Assembly: GCA_903946745.1 (NCBI GenBank)
Contig: CAJAWW010000041.1
Span: 1-39,992 of the forward strand
Length of the DNA stretch: 39,992 nucleotides
Source of the DNA: an uncultured beta proteobacterium
Lineage (GTDB): Bacteria; Pseudomonadota; Gammaproteobacteria; Burkholderiales; Rhodocyclaceae
Direction: 5' to 3'
Below are positions 1 through 8,605 of the stretch, in pieces. Below the pieces are notes generated by a model that saw nothing but the letters and a program-made list of their open reading frames with translations, ran no database searches and was not told the origin of the DNA. The translations under genes and the position numbers were made by a program. Every line of letters begins with the position of its first letter. Positions within the stretch are counted from its first letter, which is position 1.

Positions 1-989
1 CCTTCCTCGCGGTCGGTGCCCACATCGGCAAACGCGCCATGATTCCCGCCGGTGACGCCGTGAAGATCGTCGACGCCATCTCGGTGCTGCGTAGCATGGA
101 AGGCGAAGACAAACCGATGCTGGGGCGTCGCGTGATTGTCTATGGTGGTGGCAACACGGCCATTGACGTCGCCCGCACTGCCAAGCGCATGGGCGCCGAA
201 CCGATCATTGTCTATCGTCGCACCCGCGACAAAGCCCCTGCGCATGATTTTGAGATTGAAGAGGCGCTGCAAGAAGGCGTGATGATTAAGTGGCTATCCA
301 CCATCAAGCAGGCGGGTGAAAAAGAAATCACGGTCGAAAAGATGGCGCTCGACGACAAGGGTTTTCCGCAACCCACAGGCGAGTTTGAAACCCTGGAGGC
401 GGATTCGGTGGTGCTGGCACTTGGGCAGGACGTCGACCTCGGGTTGCTCAACGGCGTACCGGGGCTGGAAGTGAATGACGGCGTGGTCAAGGTTGGCAGC
501 AACATGATGACCGGCCACCCCGGCATTTTCGCGGGGGGCGACATGGTGCCGGCCGAGCGCAATGTGACGGTGGCGGTCGGCCACGGCAAGAAGGCGGCGC
601 GTCATATTGATGCGTGGTTACGCGGCGCTGTACCTCAGAATGTGCCAAAGCACGAGCTGGCAAGTTTCGAAAAGCTCAACACATGGTATTACTCCGATGC
701 ACCCAAAACAGTGCGACCGATGCTCGACATCATCCGCCGTCAATCTACCTTCGAGGAGGTGCAAGGCGGTCTGGATGAAACCAATGCGCTGTTTGAAGCA
801 CGGCGTTGCCTGTCCTGTGGCAACTGCTTTGAGTGTGATAACTGCTACGGTGTCTGCCCGGATAATTCCGTTATCAAACTCGGCCCGGGCAAACGCTTCC
901 AGTTCAATTACGACTACTGCAAGGGTTGCGGCGTTTGCGTGGCCGAATGTCCCTGCGGTGCTATCAAAATGGTGCCGGAAGAACTCTGA
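1..989 (+). CDS. NAD(P)-binding flavoprotein oxidoreductase with C-terminal 4Fe-4S ferredoxin domain (GltD/PadH-like), 5' truncated
   Basis: The reading frame is open from base 3 to the stop at 987-989 with no start inside the window, so this is the C-terminal part of a longer gene. It shows a second dinucleotide-binding motif (VIVYGGGNTAIDVART) and a flavin-binding end motif (FAGGDMVPAERNVT), as in the glutamate synthase small-subunit family. The C-terminus carries a cysteine-rich block (CLSCGNCFECDNCYGVCP) and a second C-x2-C-x2-C-x3-CP set (CKGCGVCVAECP), typical of two 4Fe-4S clusters. The family passes electrons between NAD(P)H and ferredoxin-like carriers, often for 2-oxoacid:ferredoxin oxidoreductases; the exact partner is an inference because upstream genes are cut off. 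A short gap of 28 bases leads to ccoI, so the two may share a transcript. Confidence 0.85.
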   Translation, partial: FLAVGAHIGKRAMIPAGDAVKIVDAISVLRSMEGEDKPMLGRRVIVYGGGNTAIDVARTAKRMGAEPIIVYRRTRDKAPAHDFEIEEALQEGVMIKWLSTIKQAGEKEITVEKMALDDKGFPQPTGEFETLEADSVVLALGQDVDLGLLNGVPGLEVNDGVVKVGSNMMTGHPGIFAGGDMVPAERNVTVAVGHGKKAARHIDAWLRGAVPQNVPKHELASFEKLNTWYYSDAPKTVRPMLDIIRRQSTFEEVQGGLDETNALFEARRCLSCGNCFECDNCYGVCPDNSVIKLGPGKRFQFNYDYCKGCGVCVAECPCGAIKMVPEEL

Positions 990-1017
990 ATGCTTGACCG
1001 ATCGCGGTTGATCGACA

Positions 1018-3462
1018 ATGAGCGCCAGCGAACCCTGCCCACCCTGCTACCACTGCGGCTTGCCGATTCCTGCGGCCGTGGAGTTTTCGGTCGAGATCGA
1101 TCAAGAGCCCCGCGCCATGTGCTGTGCCGGTTGTCAGGCGGTGGCGCAAGCCATTGTGAGTGGCGGTCTGGCAGAGTATTACCGTCATCGTGACGCCTTG
1201 CCCGAGTCGCCGCGCGAGGCTTTGCCAGCGGCGCTGCAGGATCTCGGCATGTTCGATCACCCGGACGTGCAAAAAAACTTTGTCCGCCGTGCTGAAGGCT
1301 CCGCCGGCGAGCATGAGCAGGAAGCGGCGCTGATCCTCGAAGGCATCACTTGCGCCGCCTGCGTCTGGCTTAACGAAGCGCATGTGCGCCGTCAGCCCGG
1401 CGTCACCCGGGTCGATATCAATTACGCCACGCGCCGTGCGCGGGTGCGCTGGGACGAACGGGTAACGCGGCTGTCGGCGATTCTCGAAGCCATTGCCGCC
1501 ATCGGCTATCGTGCGCATCCCTACGACATCGCACGTTCCGAAGCGCTGGCGCAGCAGGAACGCAAAAAGGCGTTGTGGCGCCTGTTCGTTGCCGGTTTCG
1601 GCATGATGCAGGTGATGATGTATGCGGTGCCGGTGTATCTGGCCGCTGGCGACATGACGGCGGACATCGAACAATTGATGCGCTGGTCCAGTCTGCTGCT
1701 GACCCTGCCGGTGATCCTGTATGCGGCGGCACCGTTCTTTGCCAGTGCCTGGCGCGACATCAAGTTACAGCGTGTAGGCATGGACGTGCCGGTGGCGCTG
1801 GGCGTCGGCGCGGCGTTTGTTGCCAGCCTGTGGGCGACGGTGAGCGGCAGCGGGGAGGTGTATTTCGATTCGGTAACGATGTTCGTGTTTTTTCTTCTCT
1901 CGGGTCGTTATCTGGAAATGATGGCGCGACAGAAAGCGGCGCGCAGTGTCGAAACACTGGCGCGGGCGCTACCGGCCTTCACCACACGGCTCGATGCGTG
2001 GCCGGGCCATGCAGGACAACGCATCGCGGTGGCCGAGTTACAGATTGGCGATGCGGTACAAATCAAGCCCGGTGAAACCGTGCCGGCCGACGGCCTTGTG
2101 CTGGAGGGCGAAAGTTCGATCGACGAATCCTTGCTGACCGGTGAAAGCCGGCCGGTACCCAAAGCAGTCGGCGCTACGCTGGTCGGTGGCAGTGTGAATG
2201 TCGGCAGTCCGCTGGTGATGCGGGTCGAACGGGTGGGTGAGTCGACGCGACTGGCGGCGATCCAGCGTCTGATGGAGCGCGCAGCGGCAGAAAAGCCGCG
2301 TCTGGTGGAAATGGCCGACCGCATTGCCGGCCGCTTTATTGTCGCCCTGCTGCTGCTGGCGGCAGCCACCGCCTTGCTGTGGTGGTGGCTGGAGCCGGCG
2401 CGGGCGTTATGGATATTTGTTGCGGTGCTGGTAGTGAGTTGTCCCTGCGCGCTCTCGCTGGCGACGCCGGCGGCGCTGACGGTGGCGACCGGAGCGTTGG
2501 CCGCGCGCGGGGTACTGGTTACCCGGGGACATGCCATCGAGACGCTGGCGCGTGCCGAGCATTTTATTTTCGATAAAACCGGAACCCTGACGCAAGGCCG
2601 CCTGACGCTGGCGGAAGTGATTGCGGCCGGCAGTGACACGTCACGCGCGTTGCGCGTCGCCGCAGCACTTGAGCGCGGCTCGGAGCATCCGATTGCCCGC
2701 GCGCTGAGCATGCATGCCGACGCTGAGATGGTGGTGGCGGCACTGCGGGCAAAAACCGGCGCCGGCGTTGAGGCCGAGATTGACGGGCAGCGTTGGCGGT
2801 TGGGGCGCCCGGAGTTTGTCGGCGAACTGCATGGCACCGCGCTGTCGGCGGCCATGACCGCAATAGTCGACGCTGGGGATACGGTGATTGCGTTGGGCAA
2901 TGCCGGGGGCTGGCAGGCATTTTTCCGTCTGACCGATGAAATACGCCCCGAGGCGGCGGCAATGGTGGCGCAGTTAAAGACGGCTGGCGTCAAGCTGTCT
3001 ATCTTTAGTGGTGACGATCCCGCTGCGGCGCGGCGGGTAGGGGCTATGCTGGGTATTGACGATGCACGCGGTGGCATGACGCCGGAAGACAAGCATGCGG
3101 CAGTGCAGTCGCTGCAAGCCGCAGGCACCGTGGTGGCAATGACCGGCGATGGCGTGAATGATGCGCCGGTGTTGGCGCAGGCGCAGGTTTCGATCGCCAT
3201 GGGGGGCGGTGCCGATCTGGCGCGAGGCAATGCCGATATTGTTTTGCTTGGCAATAATTTGCAGTCGTTACCGGCGGGTTTGATGTTGGCGCGGCGCTGC
3301 GTGCGTATTGTGCGGCAAAATCTGGCGTGGTCGTTTGCCTACAACTTTCTGGCCATTCCCCTGGCCATGGCCGGTTGGGTGACACCATGGATGGCCGGGA
3401 TCGGCATGTCGGCCAGTTCTCTGCTGGTGGTTCTTAACGCGTTGCGATTGCAAAAAAACTGA
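1018..3462 (+). CDS. ccoI: Copper-translocating P1B-type ATPase for cbb3 oxidase assembly
   Basis: An 814-residue heavy-metal P-type ATPase that exports Cu(I) across the inner membrane for the CuB centre of cbb3 oxidase. The N-terminus has a Cys-rich metal-binding segment (C7, C10, C13, C35, C36, C39) found in FixI/CcoI but not in general CopA pumps. A heavy-metal-associated domain follows with GITCAACVWL (C112, C115). The TGES actuator motif, the CPC transport motif (C475-P476-C477), the phosphorylated aspartate in DKTGTLT (D519), an SEHP motif and GDGVNDAP are all present. Start ATG 1018 is chosen because the N-terminal cysteine domain begins immediately after it; the Shine-Dalgarno is weak. 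Position directly ahead of ccoS and ccoNOQP supports the CcoI assignment. An antisense frame of 448 codons inside it is a composition artefact. Confidence 0.95.
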   Translation: MSASEPCPPCYHCGLPIPAAVEFSVEIDQEPRAMCCAGCQAVAQAIVSGGLAEYYRHRDALPESPREALPAALQDLGMFDHPDVQKNFVRRAEGSAGEHEQEAALILEGITCAACVWLNEAHVRRQPGVTRVDINYATRRARVRWDERVTRLSAILEAIAAIGYRAHPYDIARSEALAQQERKKALWRLFVAGFGMMQVMMYAVPVYLAAGDMTADIEQLMRWSSLLLTLPVILYAAAPFFASAWRDIKLQRVGMDVPVALGVGAAFVASLWATVSGSGEVYFDSVTMFVFFLLSGRYLEMMARQKAARSVETLARALPAFTTRLDAWPGHAGQRIAVAELQIGDAVQIKPGETVPADGLVLEGESSIDESLLTGESRPVPKAVGATLVGGSVNVGSPLVMRVERVGESTRLAAIQRLMERAAAEKPRLVEMADRIAGRFIVALLLLAAATALLWWWLEPARALWIFVAVLVVSCPCALSLATPAALTVATGALAARGVLVTRGHAIETLARAEHFIFDKTGTLTQGRLTLAEVIAAGSDTSRALRVAAALERGSEHPIARALSMHADAEMVVAALRAKTGAGVEAEIDGQRWRLGRPEFVGELHGTALSAAMTAIVDAGDTVIALGNAGGWQAFFRLTDEIRPEAAAMVAQLKTAGVKLSIFSGDDPAAARRVGAMLGIDDARGGMTPEDKHAAVQSLQAAGTVVAMTGDGVNDAPVLAQAQVSIAMGGGADLARGNADIVLLGNNLQSLPAGLMLARRCVRIVRQNLAWSFAYNFLAIPLAMAGWVTPWMAGIGMSASSLLVVLNALRLQKN

Positions 3463-3493
3463 ATGGAATCCCTGTAAAAATGGAATCCCTGTA
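3463..3493 (+). repeat. Tandem duplication of the ccoS start (17-bp period, first 14 bp identical)
   Basis: ATGGAATCCCTGTA occurs at 3463-3476 and again at 3480-3493. The first copy reads Met-Glu-Ser-Leu then TAA (3475-3477) and directly follows the ccoI stop (3460-3462). The second copy is the true ccoS start, which also encodes Met-Glu-Ser-Leu. The result is a five-codon decoy frame, stop included, between ccoI and ccoS. Confidence 0.9.
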
Positions 3494-3692
3494 CATTTTG
3501 ATCCCGTTGTCGCTTGCCGTGGTATTCCTGATCGCCGTGATTTTCTGGTGGTCGCTGCGCAGTGGGCAATATGAAGATATGGAGGGGCCGGGTTACCGGA
3601 TTTTGATGGATGACGATCATCCGCCGATTCGACCGGCCGCGCGGCCGAACCCCGTTGCGATTGACAACCGCCCTGACGATAAATCAGGCTGA
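3480..3692 (+). CDS. ccoS: cbb3-type oxidase assembly protein CcoS
   Basis: A 70-residue protein with one N-terminal membrane segment (about residues 4-26) followed by the family's SGQYEDMEGPGYRIL segment and an acidic, proline-rich cytoplasmic tail. CcoS is needed for cofactor insertion (heme b and CuB) into CcoN in the bacteria where it has been studied. It lies 17 bases after ccoI and ahead of ccoN, the usual ccoIS order. No good Shine-Dalgarno is seen; a duplicate of its own first codons precedes it, so reinitiation after ccoI is possible. The length is at the upper end of a family that is often 45-70 residues. Confidence 0.9.
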   Translation: MESLYILIPLSLAVVFLIAVIFWWSLRSGQYEDMEGPGYRILMDDDHPPIRPAARPNPVAIDNRPDDKSG

Positions 3693-3718
3693 CAAATATA
3701 GGTTTCCACCGTGTTTTT

Positions 3719-3732
3719 TTGACTTATATCAA
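3719..3732 (+). promoter_or_regulatory. FNR/ANR-type binding site upstream of ccoN
   Basis: TTGAC-TTAT-ATCAA matches the FNR consensus TTGAT-N4-ATCAA at 9 of 10 positions. Its centre is about 41 bases ahead of the start inferred from the TATCCT box at 3754-3759, the spacing of a class II FNR-activated promoter. This implies low-oxygen induction of ccoNOQP, as known for cbb3 operons in many Proteobacteria. Confidence 0.8.
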
Positions 3733-3753
3733 CTCTGATAAGCGCTCAACGTG

Positions 3754-3759
3754 TATCCT
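3754..3759 (+). promoter_or_regulatory. Candidate -10 box of the ccoN promoter
   Basis: TATCCT matches TATAAT at 4 of 6 positions and sits where a class II FNR promoter would need it. No separate -35 is required in that arrangement. The predicted transcript start is near 3766, leaving a leader of about 80 bases. A Shine-Dalgarno GAGGTG lies at 3835-3840 before the ccoN ATG. Confidence 0.5.
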
Positions 3760-3848
3760 GACGGCCTACAGTGACCTACGTCTTTGCCTTCGGTATGTTT
3801 TGAAGGCTTGTTTGAACCGTTTTTTTGATCTTGTGAGGTGAAACCATC

Positions 3849-5285
3849 ATGCAATCGCAAGCGACATACAACTACAAGGTTGTACGCCAGTTCGCTGTGA
3901 TGACCGTAATTTGGGGCATCGTAGGGATGACGGTCGGCGTATTCATCGCCGCCCAGTTGGTGTGGCCGGAACTGAATGTGGTCGAGTATCTGAGCTACGG
4001 GCGCTTGCGTCCGCTACATACCAACGCGGTCATTTTTGCTTTTGGTGGTTGCGCGTTGTTTGCCACCTCCTACTATTGCGTGCAACGCACCAGCCATGTG
4101 ACGCTGTTCGCGCCGGCGCTGGCTGCCTTCACGTTCTGGGGTTGGCAGGTGGTCATCGTATTGGCGGCACTGTCTCTGCCACTGGGTTTCACGCAAGCCA
4201 AGGAATATGCAGAGCTTGAGTGGCCGATCGATATTCTGATTACCTTGGTGTGGGTGTCCTACGCCGTGGTGTTCTTCGGCACACTGGTCAAGCGCACGGT
4301 TTCCCATATTTATGTGGCGAACTGGTTCTTCGGTGGTTTCATTCTGACCGTCGCGGTGCTGCATCTGGTCAACAGCGCAGCCATTCCGGTGTTTGCCGAG
4401 GGCATGCTGTCGCCCAAGTCCTACTCGGCCTATGCCGGCGTGCAGGACGCAATGATTCAATGGTGGTACGGTCACAACGCCGTGGGCTTTTTCCTCACCG
4501 CCGGCTTCCTGGGCATGATGTATTACTTTGTTCCCAAGCAGGCCGGCCGGCCGGTGTATTCCTACCGGCTGTCGGTGGTGCATTTCTGGGCGCTGATTTT
4601 CACCTACATGTGGGCGGGCCCGCATCACCTGCACTACACCGCGTTGCCGGACTGGACGCAGTCGGTCGGTATGGTGTTCTCGCTGATCCTGCTGGCACCC
4701 TCGTGGGGCGGCATGATTAACGGCATCATGACGCTGTCGGGTGCTTGGCACAAGCTGCGCGATGACCCGATTCTGAAGTTCATGATTACCTCGCTCTCTT
4801 TCTACGGCATGTCCACGTTTGAAGGCCCGATGATGGGGATCAAGACCGTGAATGCGCTGTCGCACTACACCGACTGGACGGTGGGTCATGTGCACTCCGG
4901 TGCGCTGGGCTGGGTGGCGATGATTTCCATCGGCTGCATTTACTACCTGCTGCCACGCTTGTTTGGCAAAGCCGAAATGGCCTCGAAGAAATTGATCGAA
5001 GTGCATTTCTGGATCGCCACCATCGGCATCGTTTTGTACATCGCTTCGATGTGGATTGCCGGCGTGATGCAGGGTCTGATGTGGCGTGCAACCAACGTCG
5101 ATGGCACGCTGACCTACTCGTTCGTTGAGTCCGTTAAGGCAACTTACCCGTTCTGGACGATTCGTTTGCTGGGTGGTGTGTTGTTCCTGTCGGGCATGTT
5201 TATCATGGCCTTCAACATGTTCAAGACCATCGCCGGCGGCAAGTCGGTGAATGCCCCGGTGCTTGCCGCAGCCGGCGCGCATTGA
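3849..5285 (+). CDS. ccoN: cbb3-type cytochrome c oxidase subunit I (heme-copper catalytic subunit)
   Basis: A 478-residue, multi-span inner-membrane protein that reduces O2 to water with high affinity and pumps protons. Metal ligands are all visible: H57 ([10 protein letters not shown]) and H349 for the low-spin heme b, H347 for heme b3 ([10 protein letters not shown]), and H209 ([10 protein letters not shown]), H259 and H260 (AGPHHLHY) for CuB. Y253 in [10 protein letters not shown] is in the right place for the cross-linked tyrosine of C-family oxidases. The start at 3849 follows GAGGTG with an 8-base spacer. It is first in ccoN-ccoO-ccoQ-ccoP and sits under an FNR-type promoter. The length is normal for the family. 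Confidence 0.98.
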   Translation: MQSQATYNYKVVRQFAVMTVIWGIVGMTVGVFIAAQLVWPELNVVEYLSYGRLRPLHTNAVIFAFGGCALFATSYYCVQRTSHVTLFAPALAAFTFWGWQVVIVLAALSLPLGFTQAKEYAELEWPIDILITLVWVSYAVVFFGTLVKRTVSHIYVANWFFGGFILTVAVLHLVNSAAIPVFAEGMLSPKSYSAYAGVQDAMIQWWYGHNAVGFFLTAGFLGMMYYFVPKQAGRPVYSYRLSVVHFWALIFTYMWAGPHHLHYTALPDWTQSVGMVFSLILLAPSWGGMINGIMTLSGAWHKLRDDPILKFMITSLSFYGMSTFEGPMMGIKTVNALSHYTDWTVGHVHSGALGWVAMISIGCIYYLLPRLFGKAEMASKKLIEVHFWIATIGIVLYIASMWIAGVMQGLMWRATNVDGTLTYSFVESVKATYPFWTIRLLGGVLFLSGMFIMAFNMFKTIAGGKSVNAPVLAAAGAH

Positions 5286-5316
5286 GACCGATTGCACAGA
5301 AAAGGAGCTATGAACC

Positions 5317-5928
5317 ATGTTGACGCATGACAAAATCGAGCGCAGCGTACCGCTGCTCATCATCCTGGTCATCCTGACGATCAGCGTCGGGGGGTTGGTG
5401 GAGATCGTGCCGCTGTTCTTCCAGAAATCCACCACAACCCCGACCAACGAACTGGTCAAGCCGTATGACGCGCTCCGTCTGGCCGGCCGGGATATCTACA
5501 TCCGCGAAGGTTGCTACAACTGCCATTCGCAGATGATCCGTCCGTTCCGTGCCGAGACCGAGCGCTATGGTCACTATTCGGTTGCCGGTGAGTTCGTCTA
5601 CGACCATCCGTTCCAGTGGGGTTCCAAACGTACCGGCCCCGATCTGGCGCGTGTGGGTGGTCGTTATTCCGACCAGTGGCATCGCGTGCATCTGTTGAAT
5701 CCACGCGATGTGGTGCAGGAATCGAACATGCCGGCGTATTCTTGGCTCGATCGGCCGCTGAAGGAGCCAAACATTGGCGCCAAGATGGCTGCGTTGCGTA
5801 AGGTGGGTGTGCCTTATACCGACCAGGAGATCGCTGAGGCACCGAAGGCCGTCCAGGGCAAGACCGAACTCGACGCAATGGTCGCTTACCTGCAAGGCCT
5901 GGGTCTCGCCCTCAAGCAGACGCGCTAA
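5317..5928 (+). CDS. ccoO: cbb3-type cytochrome c oxidase subunit II (mono-heme c)
   Basis: A 203-residue membrane-anchored monoheme cytochrome c that passes electrons from CcoP to CcoN. An N-terminal transmembrane segment spans about residues 11-34. The heme c motif CYNCH is at residues 66-70, followed by the family signature [10 protein letters not shown], and M138 in SNMPAYSW is the likely sixth heme ligand. The start at 5317 is supported by AAAGGAG at 5301-5307. It follows ccoN after 31 bases and precedes ccoQ after 3 bases. Confidence 0.97.
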   Translation: MLTHDKIERSVPLLIILVILTISVGGLVEIVPLFFQKSTTTPTNELVKPYDALRLAGRDIYIREGCYNCHSQMIRPFRAETERYGHYSVAGEFVYDHPFQWGSKRTGPDLARVGGRYSDQWHRVHLLNPRDVVQESNMPAYSWLDRPLKEPNIGAKMAALRKVGVPYTDQEIAEAPKAVQGKTELDAMVAYLQGLGLALKQTR

Positions 5929-5931
5929 GTC

Positions 5932-6117
5932 ATGGATATCAATGATCTGCGGTCCATTGTCACGGTGCTCGCGTTTATCGCGTTTGTGGGCATCTTGTGG
6001 TGGGCCTTCTCTGATCGTCGGAAAGAGACTTATGAAGCGGCCGCCATGCTGCCGCTTGACGACGACAGTGAATTCATTCCGCAGGTCTCTCGGAATACTG
6101 AAAGGAAATCATCATGA
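5932..6117 (+). CDS. ccoQ: cbb3-type oxidase small subunit CcoQ
   Basis: A 61-residue protein with one membrane helix (about residues 9-26, ending in WWAFSDRRK) and an acidic cytoplasmic tail, the standard form of CcoQ/FixQ, which stabilises the cbb3 complex. It starts 3 bases after ccoO and its TGA overlaps the ccoP ATG in an ATGA junction (6114-6117), implying translational coupling. Confidence 0.92.
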   Translation: MDINDLRSIVTVLAFIAFVGILWWAFSDRRKETYEAAAMLPLDDDSEFIPQVSRNTERKSS

Positions 6118-7094
6118 GTGATTTTGTAAGCGGTTTCTGGAATATTTTCGTCGCCGGGACGGTTCTGGTGAGCATTGTGGCTTGTGTCGTTCTTCTGTGG
6201 GCGCAAAGCTCGGCCACGCATAATCCTGGTTCAACCACCGGCCACGTCTGGGATGAGGATTTGCAGGAGTACAGCAATCCGTTGCCAAGCTGGTGGCGCT
6301 GGCTGTACTACATCACCTGTTTTTATGGTCTGTTTTATCTGGTGATGTATCCGGGCTTTGGCAGCTTTGCCGGGCAGTTCGGCTGGACGTCGGACGGTCA
6401 GTACCAGAACGAGATGAAAAAGGCCAACGAGCAGTACGGCCCGATTTTCAAGAAGTTTCTGTCGCAGGATGTCAGTGCCGTTGCCGCCAACCCGGAAGCC
6501 AAAGAGATGGGACAGCGCCTGTTCCTGACGTATTGCGTCCAGTGTCACGGTGCCGATGGTAAGGGTTCCAAGGGATTCCCCAACCTGACTGACAAAGATT
6601 GGCTGTTTGGTGGCACGCCTGAGCAGATCAAGGAGAGCATTATCAATGGCCGCAATGCTGTGATGCCTGCCAAAGGCGTCAAGCCCGATCTCACCGGCGA
6701 CCAGATCAAAGATCTGTCCGGGTATGTGCGCTCACTGTCCGGTCTTTCTGCCGACTCGTTGCGCGTGCAGCGTGGCAAAGAACTCTTTGGTGCGGCCTGT
6801 GCGGCGTGTCATGGCGCGGAGGGCAAGGGCATGGTCGGTGTTGCGCCCAACCTGGCCGATAAGGTATGGCTTTACAGCAGTTCGGAAGAGTCCATCACCG
6901 AGACCATTACCAAGGGCCGCGAGAACCGCATGCCGGCCTTTGGCGAGTTCCTCGGCGAGGCCAAGGTTCACCTGCTGACCGCCTATGTGTATGGGCTGGG
7001 CGGTGGCGAACCGGCCGCCGCAGCACCGGCAGCAACCGTGGCACCCGCTGCCGCCGCTCAGGCAGCACCCGAACCCGCCGCCGCAAAGAAATAA
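6114..7094 (+). CDS. ccoP: cbb3-type cytochrome c oxidase subunit III (di-heme c)
   Basis: A 326-residue diheme cytochrome c that accepts electrons from soluble cytochromes and feeds CcoO. Two membrane segments lie near residues 9-31 and 63-80. Heme-binding motifs are CVQCH (141-145) and CAACH (229-233), each followed by a likely axial methionine (in VMPAKGVKPDL and RMPAFGEF). The C-terminus is an Ala/Pro-rich tail of about 28 residues ending in two lysines, beyond the conserved core; such tails vary between species. It is the last gene of ccoNOQP and is followed at once by a strong terminator. Confidence 0.97.
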   Translation: MSDFVSGFWNIFVAGTVLVSIVACVVLLWAQSSATHNPGSTTGHVWDEDLQEYSNPLPSWWRWLYYITCFYGLFYLVMYPGFGSFAGQFGWTSDGQYQNEMKKANEQYGPIFKKFLSQDVSAVAANPEAKEMGQRLFLTYCVQCHGADGKGSKGFPNLTDKDWLFGGTPEQIKESIINGRNAVMPAKGVKPDLTGDQIKDLSGYVRSLSGLSADSLRVQRGKELFGAACAACHGAEGKGMVGVAPNLADKVWLYSSSEESITETITKGRENRMPAFGEFLGEAKVHLLTAYVYGLGGGEPAAAAPAATVAPAAAAQAAPEPAAAKK

Positions 7095-7105
7095 GTTTGC
7101 ATAAC

Positions 7106-7142
7106 TTCCCCGGTATCGAGCAATCGGTACCGGGGAATTTTT
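7106..7142 (+). terminator. Rho-independent terminator of ccoNOQP
   Basis: A 14-bp stem (7106-7119 with 7124-7137, one G-U wobble) closes on a GCAA tetraloop and is followed by five T. It lies 11 bases after the ccoP stop. GCAA is a GNRA-type loop, which would make the hairpin very stable. Confidence 0.93.
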
Positions 7143-7171
7143 CAACCCTATTTATCAGCGTTTGCTTATAG

Positions 7172-8605
7172 ATGAGCATGGTTTCTCCCAATACCGGCAC
7201 CACGCCTGATCTCGCACAGGAGCCGGTCTTCATTGAAGAAAGCCTGTACGAAGTCCACAAAAAAATTCACCCGCGTGCGGTGAGCGGCATTTTTGCCACC
7301 TGGCGCTGGGCGCTGGTCTGGTTTACGCAATTGCTCTACTACGGCTTGTGCTGGCTGCCGTGGAATGACCGACAAGCGGTGTTGTTCGATCTTGTGGCGC
7401 GCAAGTTCTATATTTTCGGCCTGGTGTTCTGGCCGCAGGATGTGTTCTATCTTGCCATCCTGCTGATTATTTCGGCCTATGCGCTGTTTCTGTTCACCGC
7501 GGTCGGGGGGCGTCTATGGTGCGGTTATGCCTGTCCCCAAACGGTTTACACCGAAATATTTACCTGGCTTGAACTCAAAATAGAAGGCGACCGCAACGCC
7601 CGCATGAAGCTTGATGGCGCCTCGATGAGCGCCCGTAAGCTGGGGCTGCGCGTCGCCAAATATGGGTCGTGGGCACTGCTCTCATTGTGGACTGGCTTCA
7701 CGCTGGTGGGTTATTTCACCCCGATCAAAACACTTTGGGACGCGCTGTGGGGGTTTACGCTGGGCCCGTGGGAATTTTTCTGGATATTTTTCTACGCGGG
7801 CTTCACCTACCTGTTGGCCGGCCACATGCGCGAGCAGGTGTGCAAATACATGTGCCCCTATGCCCGGTTTCAGGGGGTGATGTTCGATCCTGATACTTTG
7901 ATTATCACCTACGACCCCGAACGCGGCGAGCCACGCGGCGCACGCAAAAAAGGCATCGATCCCAAGACAATCGCCAAGGGCGAGTGCGTTGATTGCGGTA
8001 TTTGCGTGCAGGTCTGTCCGACCGGCATTGATATTCGTCATGGACTGCAATACGAATGCATCGGCTGCGCCGCGTGCATCGACGCCTGCGATCAGGTCAT
8101 GGAAAAAATGGATTACCCCAAGGGCTTGATCCGTTATTCCACGGAACGCGCCATTGAGCAACACTGGGGCTGGAAAGAAATTATCGGCCATGTTGTTCGT
8201 CCTCGCACAGTTCTGTACAGTTCGATTCTGGTGGCGATTTGTGCTGCCTTCGTCTGGGGTATTGCCACCAAGGCAGCGTTGCGTGTCGATGTGATTGGCG
8301 ATCGCACGGTTCTTGCGCGCGAGGTGGAGGGGGGATTGATCGAAAATGTTTATCGCCTGCACGTCATGAATGTTTCTGAAACGCCCCGTCGCTATACCGT
8401 GTCGGTGATTGGCTTGCCCGGAATAGAACTCGTGGGCGAACGAGTTTTCGACGTCCCGGCGGCGGCCACCAAAGCATTTATGGTACAAGTGCGAGTGCCT
8501 GCGGAATCCGGCAAAAAGGGCTCGAACGAGATATTCTTTGACGTCAACGCCATCGCCGACACAACTATTTCAGTGCATGAGAAAGCGAGATTCATTCAGC
8601 CATGA
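7172..8605 (+). CDS. ccoG: Cytochrome c oxidase accessory protein CcoG (FixG)
   Basis: A 477-residue polytopic membrane ferredoxin-like protein linked to copper reduction and handling during cbb3 assembly. It has about five membrane segments, a conserved WCGYACP motif (117-122), MCPYARFQ (around 227-234) and two 4Fe-4S motifs (C272/C275/C278/C282 and C296/C299/C302/C306). A periplasmic Ig-like C-terminal domain follows the last membrane helix. Start ATG 7172 has an in-frame alternative at 7178; no clear Shine-Dalgarno. It lies after the ccoP terminator, so it needs read-through or its own promoter, which was not clearly seen. Its stop overlaps the ccoH start (ATGA). Confidence 0.95.
   Translation: MSMVSPNTGTTPDLAQEPVFIEESLYEVHKKIHPRAVSGIFATWRWALVWFTQLLYYGLCWLPWNDRQAVLFDLVARKFYIFGLVFWPQDVFYLAILLIISAYALFLFTAVGGRLWCGYACPQTVYTEIFTWLELKIEGDRNARMKLDGASMSARKLGLRVAKYGSWALLSLWTGFTLVGYFTPIKTLWDALWGFTLGPWEFFWIFFYAGFTYLLAGHMREQVCKYMCPYARFQGVMFDPDTLIITYDPERGEPRGARKKGIDPKTIAKGECVDCGICVQVCPTGIDIRHGLQYECIGCAACIDACDQVMEKMDYPKGLIRYSTERAIEQHWGWKEIIGHVVRPRTVLYSSILVAICAAFVWGIATKAALRVDVIGDRTVLAREVEGGLIENVYRLHVMNVSETPRRYTVSVIGLPGIELVGERVFDVPAAATKAFMVQVRVPAESGKKGSNEIFFDVNAIADTTISVHEKARFIQP

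Noticed and set aside
1908-3254. 448-codon open frame antisense to ccoI
   Set aside because: It lies wholly inside a clearly coding gene on the other strand, is rich in Ser/Ala/Arg as expected from reading a GC-rich gene backwards, and has no ribosome site or recognisable domain.
4014-5459. 481-codon open frame antisense to ccoN
   Set aside because: It mirrors ccoN, is rich in His/Gln/Arg, has no recognisable motif and crosses the ccoN-ccoO junction. It is a composition artefact.
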